DNA of 43,721 bases from Methyloprofundus sp. (GTDB taxonomy: Bacteria > Pseudomonadota > Gammaproteobacteria > Methylococcales > Methylomonadaceae), in the NCBI GenBank assembly GCA_014859465.1, contig JACUUF010000020.1, forward strand, positions 1-43,721, written 5' to 3'. Below, piece by piece: positions 26,810-35,905 of the stretch. The first letter of the stretch is position 1; each line of letters starts with the position of its first letter. The notes beneath the pieces were generated by a model. It was not told the DNA's origin and searched no databases. It saw only the letters and a list, made by a program, of their open reading frames with translations. A program made the position numbers and the translations under genes.

Positions 26810-28009
26810 TTATTGACATTGAGTTTCAGGCTGATCATAGCCTAACGTATCGAGTTCATTTTTAGGATGTAAAAAACCATCCAAAGGTGGCACCGCCACT
26901 AATGAGGTCGGCGCCGCCAATAAGACCGGCTGACGTAACTGTCCATTCCAGGGTCTAAAACTAAGCGGATTGCCTTTATAGCCTTGCAATTTAAAACGTT
27001 CACTTAATAAATAAGCCCTTACCTGACTAGCATCAACCAATTTAGTACGCGTCACCGCCTCGCCAACCGCTCGCACAGCTAAATAACTGGCATAATCTTC
27101 CTCTTCCATCTGCCGCCCTGCTAAGGCTCTAAAACGATTTTGAATTTGTACGGCGCCCCACTGCTCATGAGCTAGATGCCAAGCGGTAGCAACTAAACCT
27201 TGAGTACCTATAACAGGACGCGGCAACCAAGTGCGATAACTAATATATTCACCAAATAAACCCTGCTCATCCGCTACCACAAGTACGTCATAATCATCTA
27301 CTTGGGTAAATACCGGAATATCTGATTGTGCAGTGCGTCTTGCATCATAACTATGTAACCATTTCTTTTCGACAATAATTTTCATGCCAAATCGCTTAGC
27401 TGAGCGCCTTATTGCTTGCGCATAAAGCTCATCTTCAGGTGTTGCACCGACCACTAAAAACCAACGATGCCAGCGTTTTTTCAGCATGTATTGTGCTAAA
27501 GCATCAGCGCGCATCGCGCGGCTAGGCAAAATATGTAATACATCACTTAAACACTGCGTTTGCCGAAAAGCATCGTTACGTGTCGCCACATCAAAAAGCA
27601 GAGCTTGGTTATTATTAAGCCGCTGAACCTGAACTAATTGTGCAACCGGCAAATTAACAATAATTAACTGATAATCCTCTTTTAATAAAGCACTGAATGC
27701 GTCTTGAACATCAGCAGATAATGGCACAATCACTTGTTTTAAAAAATAATTCTGCCCTGTGAACTGCCCCGTCGTATTATTATCTTTGATCCCTAATAAA
27801 GCGCCCTGCAAGCCTTTATCGACAATAAAAGGGGCAAGATTAGACAAAGCAGCGGGTACTTGTTTTTCCTGAGTTAAATAAGCAATTTTTATTTCTTGCT
27901 TGATCTCAGCAATCCCCTGACTACTAAATAAAGCCACAAATAACAGCATTGGCAGCAGAAATAAATGCAATAAATTAGTTATCATCTCTTTTAAAGTCAA
28001 TTTACTCAC
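26810..28009 (-). CDS. Periplasmic substrate-binding protein of the PQQ-associated ABC system
   Basis: A 399-residue protein with a signal peptide (hydrophobic LLHLFLLPMLLFVALF, cleavage near GIAEI) and a type I periplasmic binding fold similar to branched-chain amino acid receptors (TIGR03863-like). Visible features are EIKIAYLTQEKQVPAA at the mature N terminus, LLKEDYQLIIVNLPVAQL, then a segment RWFLVVGATPEDELYAQAIR and DDYDVLVVADEQGLFGEYI. The start is GTG at 28009 with AGGAT about ten bases upstream; an ATG at 27985 with a poorer ribosome binding site is the alternative. It is the first gene of the run. A binding protein paired with an export-type permease is unusual. Confidence 0.88.
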   Translation of the reverse strand: MSKLTLKEMITNLLHLFLLPMLLFVALFSSQGIAEIKQEIKIAYLTQEKQVPAALSNLAPFIVDKGLQGALLGIKDNNTTGQFTGQNYFLKQVIVPLSADVQDAFSALLKEDYQLIIVNLPVAQLVQVQRLNNNQALLFDVATRNDAFRQTQCLSDVLHILPSRAMRADALAQYMLKKRWHRWFLVVGATPEDELYAQAIRRSAKRFGMKIIVEKKWLHSYDARRTAQSDIPVFTQVDDYDVLVVADEQGLFGEYISYRTWLPRPVIGTQGLVATAWHLAHEQWGAVQIQNRFRALAGRQMEEEDYASYLAVRAVGEAVTRTKLVDASQVRAYLLSERFKLQGYKGNPLSFRPWNGQLRQPVLLAAPTSLVAVPPLDGFLHPKNELDTLGYDQPETQCQ

Positions 28010-28144
28010 AAAAAAATCATCCTAGTAATAGTAAAATAGCAGAACTTTCTTGAAATTACATTAAGTTCATAAAAATAGTCATTGGTATTCTATATTAATA
28101 AAAGCTATTATTGTAAATACCAACCTTATAGTTACACTTAGAAT

Positions 28145-28516
28145 ATGTCTGATGATATTTTTGCTCCACTCAGTGAGCCGACCTCAACAAGTTTGCGCAA
28201 AGCAGTTCGCTATAAAAAAAGCGACATAAAAGCGACACTCACGCCAAAACAGTGGCTTAAAATAAGCAAAGATATCCCAATCAATGTTTTAGACATTAGT
28301 TCCAAAGGGATTTGTATCGCCACTGAATACAAACTAGCAATGAATACTAAAGTAGTATTAAATCTAGAACTAACAGCAGATTATGCCTGCTTAATTCCAG
28401 CCAAAGTAGTACGTCTTTACAGTACAACTAAATATGGTTTGGTCTTTGATAAAACGCAACATACAGCTATCGACCACCTTATTTCTGATGCAGAAAACTT
28501 TACCATTGCTCTCTAG
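28145..28516 (+). CDS. PilZ-domain protein, second in the window
   Basis: A 123-residue stand-alone PilZ domain, a probable c-di-GMP receptor. Both motifs are present: RxxxR (Arg18-KAV-Arg22) and DxSxxG (Asp50-IS-SK-Gly55). Strands follow in TKVVLNLELTADYACLIPAK and KYGLVFDK. It differs from the first PilZ protein by a longer N-terminal arm (17 residues) and an insertion around TPKQWLKISKD. It starts ATG at 28145 without a clear ribosome binding site and is divergent from the ABC binding protein, 135 bases away. Its neighbour 28 bases downstream is a Ser/Thr-rich protein. Confidence 0.86.
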   Translation: MSDDIFAPLSEPTSTSLRKAVRYKKSDIKATLTPKQWLKISKDIPINVLDISSKGICIATEYKLAMNTKVVLNLELTADYACLIPAKVVRLYSTTKYGLVFDKTQHTAIDHLISDAENFTIAL

Positions 28517-28544
28517 CAATTAACCTTAACAAGGGAGATTTAAC

Positions 28545-28874
28545 ATGGCGATCAATACCTCTGACCTAAATAGCGCACTTAATGCCTCAACTATTAAAGT
28601 AGCGGAACCCAGTACAACCGCAGCTACACCTAATGATACTCAAAGCACTAGTTCATCAACACAGCAAAGTACTGATACGGTAACTTTTTCTGCGGCCGCT
28701 ATAGCACTTTCTAATACTGACAACGAAAGCACTAAAGTCAGCTCTGAAACAGAGATAGACCCACGACAACAAATCGTTCAATTACAGAGTAATATAACCC
28801 AAGATCCTAGCCAAGCCATTGATGCTCAAGCAGGAAAAATAACCGACACAGCGGTTAAAAGCTTATTAGGATAA
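28545..28874 (+). CDS. Ser/Thr-rich small protein with a FlgM-like DTVTFS segment
   Basis: Unrecognised 109-residue protein. Residues 1-45 are Ser/Thr/Ala/Gln-rich and disordered (for example STSSSTQQSTDT), then DTVTFSAAAIALS resembles the short segment before the first FliA-binding helix of FlgM (DSVNLS in this window), and a helix-prone end reads PRQQIVQLQSNITQDPSQAI. The true FlgM is elsewhere, so this is not one. ATG with AAGGGAG upstream. It lies 28 bases after the PilZ gene and 6 before the MOSC gene, so the three are likely one operon. Confidence 0.65.
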   Translation: MAINTSDLNSALNASTIKVAEPSTTAATPNDTQSTSSSTQQSTDTVTFSAAAIALSNTDNESTKVSSETEIDPRQQIVQLQSNITQDPSQAIDAQAGKITDTAVKSLLG

Positions 28875-28880
28875 TCTTTT

Positions 28881-29702
28881 ATGCCTCGCCTCAGTGCTAT
28901 TTTTATTTATCCTATTAAGTCCGTTACTGGCATTCAAGTTAATGCCTGGGAAGTAACTGAGACAGGGCTAAAATACGATAGACAATGGATGTTAATAGAC
29001 AGCCAACAGCAGTTCTTATCGCAGCGCCATACACCTAAAATGACGCTAATAAAAACCCAGATCAAAGGCCAGCAACTAATCGTCTCAGCGCCCGAGCAAA
29101 AAGATTTAACTTTATCCCTAGAACCTGCTCAGAATTTACAAACAGTGACGGCAACAGTCTGGGATGACCAATGCACCGCACAATTAATCGGTTCAGAAGC
29201 AGATCAGTGGTTCAGTGATTTTTTACAAATACCCTGCCGTTTAGTGCATCAAGCCAAAACCAGCATTCGCACAGTCAATCAAAAATACGCCCTTGCCAAT
29301 GATCAAACTGCTTTTAGCGATGGTTTTCCTTTTCTAATCACCTCTGAAGCATCACTGGCTTTACTCAATCAACAGATGGGTTTAGATCTTTCTATGCAAC
29401 GCTTTCGCCCTAACTTAGTGATTGCTGACTGCGCTAGTTACGCCGAAGATACCTGGCGAAAAATCAGCATAGGCACTGTTAACTTTCGCTTACCCAAACC
29501 TTGCTCACGCTGCTCCGTACCACAAATCGACCCTGAAACAGCTATCAACAACAAAGAACCCTTGCGCACCTTATCCCGCACACGAAAATGGCAAAGCAAA
29601 GTCTATTTCGGTCAAAATGCCTTACATGACCAACAAGGTCAATTACAAATTAATGACTTAGTCAACATTATCGAAATAGGCCCTGCTCAACCCCCTTTAT
29701 AG
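28881..29702 (+). CDS. MOSC domain-containing protein
   Basis: A 273-residue protein with an N-terminal MOSC_N beta-barrel (LSAIFIYPIKSVTGIQVNAW, then YDRQWMLIDSQQQFLSQR) and a MOSC domain (about 115-265). The cysteine motif of the MOSC domain is visible in KPCSRCSVPQIDPET; the family Cys binds molybdenum cofactor sulfur. Such proteins are molybdenum-cofactor-dependent reductases or sulfur carriers (YcbX, mARC relatives); no [2Fe-2S] ferredoxin domain follows as in YcbX, so electrons would come from elsewhere. The ATG begins 6 bases after the previous stop. Specific substrate is unknown. Confidence 0.9.
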   Translation: MPRLSAIFIYPIKSVTGIQVNAWEVTETGLKYDRQWMLIDSQQQFLSQRHTPKMTLIKTQIKGQQLIVSAPEQKDLTLSLEPAQNLQTVTATVWDDQCTAQLIGSEADQWFSDFLQIPCRLVHQAKTSIRTVNQKYALANDQTAFSDGFPFLITSEASLALLNQQMGLDLSMQRFRPNLVIADCASYAEDTWRKISIGTVNFRLPKPCSRCSVPQIDPETAINNKEPLRTLSRTRKWQSKVYFGQNALHDQQGQLQINDLVNIIEIGPAQPPL

Positions 29703-29811
29703 ATAACTGATGTTAGCCACGCTTCAGATAGAATACAAGCTAAAGCGAATTAAAAAATCACCAGTCATTGACTCATAAAAATCAGCGCGTCAGATCAGCA
29801 AATAAGCAAAA

Positions 29812-29828
29812 GCGGACTAAGCCCCGCC
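29812..29828 (-). terminator. Candidate terminator or REP-like hairpin after the RND gene
   Basis: Forward GCGGACTAAGCCCCGCC folds with GCGG/CCGC arms and is followed on the minus strand by TTTTGCTT, 27 bases after the RND stop. It shares GCGGACTAA with the hairpin at 40475-40505, so it could be a degenerate repeat reused as a terminator. Confidence 0.35.
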
Positions 29829-29854
29829 CAGCCAAGTAAAGCAAAACACTATTA

Positions 29855-32800
29855 TTAAGCCCGCGTAGGCTTAATCTTAAAGAACAAAGCATACAATACC
29901 GGCACCGCAATTAAGGTCAATAATGTTGCAAACGCCAAGCCGCCCATAATGGTCACCGCCATACTGGCAAAAAAAGCATCATTTAATAAAGGCAACATAC
30001 CAAGAATAGTTGTCCCTGCCGCTAAAAATACAGGACGAATACGACTAACGCTGGCGTGGATAATGGCATCATAATGATCTTTATCTTCGGCAATTTGCGT
30101 GTCAATTTCATCCACTAAAACAATCGCGTTTTTCATCAACATACCTGACAAACTCAACAAACCCAGCAGAGCCATAAAACTAAACGGCTTGCCTGAGGAC
30201 AATAAACCAATCACCACGCCACACACAGACATCGGCACAACCAACCAGATAATCAACGGCTGTCGCACTTTGCCGAACAATAAAACACTGATAATCAGCA
30301 TAACCAGCATACTGACAGGTAACTTAGAATTTAACGCAGTTTGCGCATCACGCGAGCTTTCATATTCGCCGCCCCACTCCATTTTATAATTCACGGGTAA
30401 ATTAATCGCTTCAATTTGCGCTTTAATGCGTTTGAAAGCTTGATCTGCGGTTAAGCCAAACGCCGGATCCGCTTGCGCAGTCAAGGTGCGCACACGGTTA
30501 CGACGATGCACCAAGACATCTTCACTAACGGTTTCAACGCGATCAACCACCTGCGTAATGGGTACAAAAGTTTGCGTCATCGCACTAAAAACCAAGCGGT
30601 CATTCAAGCGACTCGGATCGTGACGCTCGGCATCAGGCGGTCTAACAACAATAGGAATAAGCTTATCATTTTCACGATAAGTACCCGCCTGTACGCCCGT
30701 GGTTGCAAATTGCAAACTCAACGCCACTTCATTCAGGCCAATACCTGCAATTCTTGCTCGCTCGGCGTTAAACACCGGCGCAAGCACAGGTTCTTTTTGT
30801 CGCCAATTGGTACGTATATCAATCAAGCCATCATTCGCCGCCATAATATCAGTCGCTGCCGTACCCAACTGACGTAAAATAGCGGGATCAGATCCCGAAA
30901 AACGCGCCTCAATCTTAGCACCGACACTGGGGCCAAAGACTAAACGCTGGGTACGTATTTCGGCATTCGGATAAGCACCACTTAATTCCTGCTTTAGTTC
31001 TGCCGCCAGCCCATCAATCAACGCTCTATCATTAACGCGCACAATAAACTGCCCATAGGAGCTGTTCGGTTGCTCAGGTGTATAAGTCAGCATATACCGA
31101 CTAGCGCCACGACCTATAAAACTAGTGACAGCAACGACCCCGCTTTTAGCGCGAATTAAATCATCAATTTCCGCCATATCCTGAGCCGTCGAACGGATAT
31201 CTGCGCCTTCTGGCAATTGATAATTGATATAAAAAAGCGGTGTATTCGAATAGGGAAAAAATTCCTGCTTCACAGAGCCAAAACCTGCAAAACAAGCAAC
31301 CGTAATCAACACTAAAGCAATGATAGTCAATGCCCGTGCATGTAATACACCCTTTAGCACTGCCTCATAAATTTTATACACGCGACTCGCATAAGGATCA
31401 GCATGACTATCGGCTGCTTTTATCTTGAGAAACAAATAACCAAATAACGGTGTCACAGTAATCGCCAAAACCCAGCTTAATAACAAAGAAAAACTGATCA
31501 CGGCAAACAAGGAAAATAGGAATTCACCGGTAATATCAGACGATAAACCAATGCCGGAAAACGCCATAATACCAATCACCGTTGCTCCAAGTAACGGCAC
31601 TTGCGTTCGATTTGTCGCCAAGCAAGCCGCTTCTTTCGCTGGCATACCGCGCTGCATATTAATCAGCATCCCTTCGGCAACGACAATGGCGTTATCGACC
31701 ATCATACCCATAGCGATAATCAAAGCACCCAGAGAAATACGCTCCATATCTATGCCAAACAGACTCATAAACAATAAAGTGCCTAAGACAATCAATAATA
31801 AAGTCGCGCCGACAATTAAACCGATGCGCCAGCCCATCATCAGACATAACACCAAAATAACAATCGCAACGGAGACAATCAGGTTTTCAATAAAACCATT
31901 AATCGAGTCATCGACCACTTTATGCTGTTCATAAATAGGGGTAATCTCCACCCCCAAAGGAATGCGTGCTTTTAGCTCTTGCAGACGAGCTTCAACCGCT
32001 GTTCCGACCACAACAATATTAGCATCAGCCACCCCGGAGACCGCCAAAGTAAAAGCTTCAGAGCCATTAAAACGCACTAGATGATCGGGAATTTCTGCCG
32101 GTTGACGGCTAATATCGGCAATATCAATTAAGCTAATTTGTTGCGTCGTACCGGGTTTTCCAATACGTAAATTTTCAATCTGTGCCAAAGAACCAAAGCC
32201 CTCTCCCGAGACTATGCGAATTCGGCGCCCTTCTATGGTGACAGCACCCGCATCAGCCACGGTATTTTCCGACTTGATAATAGCCAGCACCTGTTCCGTT
32301 GATAAGCCTAAGCGGGTAATGCGGTCGCTGGAAATTTCGATATAAATCGTTTCCTTACGCTCGCCTGCGGTTTCAACTTTAGCTACATTGGCAACCGTTA
32401 ATAGTTCGCGCCTTAAAAAGGTGGAAATATCCAAAATTTCTTGAGCAGAAAATCTTGGGGCGGTGACCGCATAAAAAATTCCGTAGACATCGCCGAAATC
32501 ATCATTAACAATCGAAGCTTGCGTCCCTTGCGGTAAATCTTTTTGTGCATCACTTACTCGGCGTCGCAACTCATCCCAAACTTGCGGCATAGTATGTTTA
32601 TCGTAAGTATCTTTGATTTCAACGGTAATTTCAGAAATTCCCGGTTTAGATTTTGAAGTAATTCTTTTAATCTGCGGTAATTGCTGAATTTTTGATTCTA
32701 ACAATTCAGTGACTTCTTGCTCTACTTCAAACGCAGTAGCTCCGGGATAGGCAGTGACAACTAAGGCCTGTTTAATAGTAAAAGCAGGATCCTCCAAACG

Positions 32801-32905
32801 ACCGACACTGTCTAAGCCCCATATCCCGCCAATTAAGCAGAGCAAGATCAATAGCCAAGTATTAACAGGACGCTCAATAGCGCTACGTGCAATTTCTAAA
32901 CTCAT
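29855..32905 (-). CDS. RND efflux pump inner-membrane transporter (HAE1-type)
   Basis: Proton-driven pump of 1016 residues that works with the adaptor encoded 12 bases upstream and a TolC-type channel. Typical features are the N-terminal IERPVNTWLLILLCLIGG, twelve transmembrane segments, and two large periplasmic loops. In TM4, MVDNAIVVAEG has the relay Asp with Asn in the adjacent place (AcrB has Asp-Asp), as in many HAE paralogues. In TM10, MLMKNAIVLVDEID keeps the relay Lys. The C-terminal hydrophobic segment LATLLTLIAVPVLYALFF is intact. Length is normal. The exported substrates cannot be inferred. It closes the tetR-led operon. Confidence 0.95.
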   Translation of the reverse strand: MSLEIARSAIERPVNTWLLILLCLIGGIWGLDSVGRLEDPAFTIKQALVVTAYPGATAFEVEQEVTELLESKIQQLPQIKRITSKSKPGISEITVEIKDTYDKHTMPQVWDELRRRVSDAQKDLPQGTQASIVNDDFGDVYGIFYAVTAPRFSAQEILDISTFLRRELLTVANVAKVETAGERKETIYIEISSDRITRLGLSTEQVLAIIKSENTVADAGAVTIEGRRIRIVSGEGFGSLAQIENLRIGKPGTTQQISLIDIADISRQPAEIPDHLVRFNGSEAFTLAVSGVADANIVVVGTAVEARLQELKARIPLGVEITPIYEQHKVVDDSINGFIENLIVSVAIVILVLCLMMGWRIGLIVGATLLLIVLGTLLFMSLFGIDMERISLGALIIAMGMMVDNAIVVAEGMLINMQRGMPAKEAACLATNRTQVPLLGATVIGIMAFSGIGLSSDITGEFLFSLFAVISFSLLLSWVLAITVTPLFGYLFLKIKAADSHADPYASRVYKIYEAVLKGVLHARALTIIALVLITVACFAGFGSVKQEFFPYSNTPLFYINYQLPEGADIRSTAQDMAEIDDLIRAKSGVVAVTSFIGRGASRYMLTYTPEQPNSSYGQFIVRVNDRALIDGLAAELKQELSGAYPNAEIRTQRLVFGPSVGAKIEARFSGSDPAILRQLGTAATDIMAANDGLIDIRTNWRQKEPVLAPVFNAERARIAGIGLNEVALSLQFATTGVQAGTYRENDKLIPIVVRPPDAERHDPSRLNDRLVFSAMTQTFVPITQVVDRVETVSEDVLVHRRNRVRTLTAQADPAFGLTADQAFKRIKAQIEAINLPVNYKMEWGGEYESSRDAQTALNSKLPVSMLVMLIISVLLFGKVRQPLIIWLVVPMSVCGVVIGLLSSGKPFSFMALLGLLSLSGMLMKNAIVLVDEIDTQIAEDKDHYDAIIHASVSRIRPVFLAAGTTILGMLPLLNDAFFASMAVTIMGGLAFATLLTLIAVPVLYALFFKIKPTRA

Positions 32906-32917
32906 CTTGCGATCCTT

Positions 32918-34012
32918 TTAAAATGCCACGAAACGACGCACAGACATACCTTCGCGCAATAAATGTGCGCCAGCAGTCACAATTTGCTCATCTTGTTGCA
33001 GGCCCGATAGCACGGGGATTTTTTGTTTTTTAATCGTACCTAAGATGACTTTGCGTGCACTCACGGTTTCAGTTTGTGGATTAAAAACCCAAACCCGAGC
33101 GGCGCCTTGTTCATCATAGTCAATAGCAGAAACAGGAATGGCTAATTGCGGCGCATCTCTGCTCTCTGCTTTACTAATAATGACAATCACTGTCATACCC
33201 GGTAATACTTGCTGATGCTCTTTTCTGGATAAACCAAATATCACCTCATAAGTCTGTGCGACGCTACTGGCTTCCGTCATATGCTCTCGATAGCTGAGCG
33301 GGAAACGCTGCTCAGGTCGGTCTTTAAAAATACCTTCCGCTTTAAAATCCGATACCCGCTCTAGTAGTCCGACCATATTTTCGGGGATATTAATACGCAC
33401 GCGTAACTCAGTTAAATCCTGCACACGAACAACCGGCTGATGCGCAGCAACATTGGTGTAATTATCAATTAAACGCTGACTTAACAAGGCATCGAAAGGC
33501 GCGATAATTTGAGTATACGCCAGGTTACGCTGTGCTGTTTCTAATGCGACTTGAGTCAATTTATACGTGGTTTCGGCCTGATCTAACATGGCTTTAGGTA
33601 GGGAGCCTGATTGCAACAGATTACGTTTTCGGGTTAAATCCAATTTAGCTAAATCAAACTGTGCTTTAGCCTGCTCAACAGCAAGGCGGAAATCATTTTG
33701 ATCCAAGGCGGCAATCACGCTACCTTTAGCAATAAATACGCCCTCTTTAGCAGGTAACTTGATTAATCGACCCGGCACCTGAAAAGATAAATCAACAGTA
33801 CTGACCGCATCAATACGCCCAGTAAAGCGGCGTTGCATTAAGGCAGTATTTGCTGACACGGCTTCCACGCGCACTGTACGTATAGGCTCCTTAGGTATTT
33901 CAGCTGCACCGTCACAGCCAGTTAGCATGATCAGTAGCACACTGACGAATACCCATTTAATAAAATAAACAGGAGAAGTCTTGATTGGAGATTTCATTAT
34001 ATAAAGTGTCAT
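32918..34012 (-). CDS. RND efflux periplasmic adaptor (membrane fusion protein), lipoprotein
   Basis: The 364 residues, from the ATG at 34012, bridge the RND pump and a TolC channel. A signal sequence (VFVSVLLIMLTGC) ends in a lipobox with Cys33, so the protein is lipid-anchored. The HlyD-like order is hairpin (DLTRKRNLLQSGSLPKAMLD), lipoyl-like and beta-barrel domains, then SGLQQDEQIVTAGAHLLREG near the end. AGGAT lies eight bases before the ATG; an ATG at 33997 lacks a ribosome binding site. A longer in-frame start upstream would translate the palindromic element and is rejected. The adaptor stop precedes the pump start by 12 bases. Confidence 0.93.
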   Translation of the reverse strand: MTLYIMKSPIKTSPVYFIKWVFVSVLLIMLTGCDGAAEIPKEPIRTVRVEAVSANTALMQRRFTGRIDAVSTVDLSFQVPGRLIKLPAKEGVFIAKGSVIAALDQNDFRLAVEQAKAQFDLAKLDLTRKRNLLQSGSLPKAMLDQAETTYKLTQVALETAQRNLAYTQIIAPFDALLSQRLIDNYTNVAAHQPVVRVQDLTELRVRINIPENMVGLLERVSDFKAEGIFKDRPEQRFPLSYREHMTEASSVAQTYEVIFGLSRKEHQQVLPGMTVIVIISKAESRDAPQLAIPVSAIDYDEQGAARVWVFNPQTETVSARKVILGTIKKQKIPVLSGLQQDEQIVTAGAHLLREGMSVRRFVAF

Positions 34013-34085
34013 TATGTTAATCCTATTCAAAGGATAAGGTTGGCTAGAAATAATATATACGTATTGCAATAAAGTTATTAGCACG

Positions 34086-34176
34086 TAAATATTCACAAAT
34101 CCCTTATTTAACTCCCCCTCATCCCTGCCTTCTCCCTCAGGGAGAAGGTGATAAGGAAAGGGGCTCTGAATATTTA
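34086..34176 (-). repeat. 91-bp nested palindromic element, copy B
   Basis: Reverse complement of the 16834-16924 element with about six differences, bounded by the same 10-bp inverted termini (TAAATATTCA and TGAATATTTA). In this copy the inner 10-bp hairpin arms (CCTTCTCCCT and AGGGAGAAGG) are perfect around a single central base. It lies between the UbiB-like gene and the adaptor gene, inside a presumed operon. Confidence 0.88.
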
Positions 34177-34212
34177 CATTAGTACAGCTAATTAATGTAC
34201 TTTTAATCAATA

Positions 34213-35877
34213 TTAACCACTACGCCAGATGGAAAATAACAACCAAATACCGCCGACAAACGCACCAATAAAGCCCATCAAACCAAACAGGGAAGACGAT
34301 CCTCCTTGAACAGTCGTGACAATAGAGCTGCCAACAATTAAAGCAGATGTTACCAGGCTGCCTGATAAGCGATTAATTGAACGGTCGAGCTCTTTGGACA
34401 GCCATACAGGCTTGTTAATATCTATTTTTACACCCAAAGAATCATGGCGCAGAGACTCAAGTAATTGGTGCAAATCCCGAGGTAAATCAGATAATAATTC
34501 GGCTAGGCTAAATAGATTACCTTTACCTCGCCTAAACAACTCAGAAGGACTATAGCGCTCTAAAAAGATACGCTTTAATTGCGGCGACGCCTCCTGAACC
34601 AAGTTAAACTCAGGATCTAACTGCCGCCCCAAACCATCTAAAGTAATAAATGCTTTAAGTAATAAGGTTAAATCTGGCGGTAAATTTAACTGATGATCGC
34701 GCAATAAAGTCGTCAGTCTATTTAATAGCACCGTGATCTTCAGCTCTTTCAAAGGAATATCATGGTATTGACCTATAAAATCATCAATATCAAGGGTAAA
34801 ACTATCTCTATTTTGAGCGGGGGCATTCGCGCTCCACTGCAATAAAACTTTAATAACTCTTGAAGAATCTTTATCAATTAATCCGCGCAATAGATTTAAC
34901 ACCTGTTCACGTCGCTCTTCAGATAACCGGCCAACCATACCAAAATCAATAAATGCGAGCCGATTATCACTGAGATAAAAACAATTGCCGGGGTGCGGAT
35001 CAGCATGGAAAAAACCATCCTCTAAGATCATTTTTAAAACAGCCTCTACACCGCGTTTAGCCAATAGCTTGCGATCTAATCCTGCTTGTTCAAGCGCACT
35101 AATATCATAACCATGTATGCCATTGATGAATTCCTGAACATTAATGCGCTCGCTAGTCCATTGCCAATAAACTTTAGGAAAAACAATATTGGCATCATTG
35201 GCAAAATTGGCCATCATGCGCTCAGCATTACGACATTCAGCCGCCAAATCAAGCTCACGACGCATAGATAAGGTAAATTGATGCGCAATTTCTTTAGGCC
35301 GATAACGTTGCAATACTTTAATTTCCTGCTCAGCAATCTCTGCTAATTGAGCCAACAAACGCAAATCCGCCTCGACAACCGAGCGAATCCCAGGGCGACG
35401 AATCTTAACAACAACCTCACTCCCCTCATGTAAGCGTGCTTTATAAACTTGACTGATAGAAGCGGCGGCGATCGGTTGATATAAAAATTCAGCGAATATT
35501 TCCTCAGGTTTAGCGCCCAAATCTTCTTCAACCTGAGCTATAAGCTCTTCGTAAGGGACGGTTTGCACCTGGTCCTGAAGTTTTTTAAACTCCTTTAGCC
35601 ACTCAGGCGAAAATAAATCAGAACGCGTGGCAAGAATCTGTCCTAGCTTAACAAAGGTCGGCCCCATCTCTTCTAAGGCGCGACGCACTCTTACCGGTGG
35701 CTCAATCTTAGTTAAATCCTCAACTTCTTTCCACTTTAAAACATGTCCTGCACTTTCAACAATACTCGCGATACCTAAACGACGCACCATATCACCAAAA
35801 CCATAACGAATCAGAATAGATGATATTTCATGAATACGCCCAAAATCTCGGGCAACGCTTAGAGTTTCTAATAACAT
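34213..35877 (-). CDS. UbiB/ABC1 (ADCK)-family atypical kinase
   Basis: A 554-residue protein of the family needed for ubiquinone synthesis in other loci. It has the KxGQ motif (FVKLGQILATRSDL), the Ala-rich nucleotide loop (AAASISQVYKARLHEG), the Lys in VVVKIRRPGI, the catalytic-type DPHPGN in HADPHPGNCFYL and DFG-like FIDFGMVGRL. Two transmembrane segments end the protein (about 505-525 and 530-550). It has the length of UbiB, but the context is wrong for ubiquinone genes: it sits in an efflux operon next to a DUF6781-like gene. It could act in quinone handling or membrane lipid homeostasis; I therefore withhold the symbol. Confidence 0.88.
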   Translation of the reverse strand: MLLETLSVARDFGRIHEISSILIRYGFGDMVRRLGIASIVESAGHVLKWKEVEDLTKIEPPVRVRRALEEMGPTFVKLGQILATRSDLFSPEWLKEFKKLQDQVQTVPYEELIAQVEEDLGAKPEEIFAEFLYQPIAAASISQVYKARLHEGSEVVVKIRRPGIRSVVEADLRLLAQLAEIAEQEIKVLQRYRPKEIAHQFTLSMRRELDLAAECRNAERMMANFANDANIVFPKVYWQWTSERINVQEFINGIHGYDISALEQAGLDRKLLAKRGVEAVLKMILEDGFFHADPHPGNCFYLSDNRLAFIDFGMVGRLSEERREQVLNLLRGLIDKDSSRVIKVLLQWSANAPAQNRDSFTLDIDDFIGQYHDIPLKELKITVLLNRLTTLLRDHQLNLPPDLTLLLKAFITLDGLGRQLDPEFNLVQEASPQLKRIFLERYSPSELFRRGKGNLFSLAELLSDLPRDLHQLLESLRHDSLGVKIDINKPVWLSKELDRSINRLSGSLVTSALIVGSSIVTTVQGGSSSLFGLMGFIGAFVGGIWLLFSIWRSG

Positions 35878-35905
35878 GTCGAATTAATTCAGCACAATAA
35901 ATGAT

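Noticed and set aside
30099..31934. Plus-strand reading frames opposite the RND gene
   Set aside because: Antisense shadows of a strongly conserved gene; no independent signals.
34013..34210. 66-codon N-terminal extension of the periplasmic adaptor
   Set aside because: It would translate the palindromic repeat (the LLPEGEGRDEGEL peptide) and put the lipoprotein signal in the middle of the protein; the ATG at 34012 has a good ribosome binding site.
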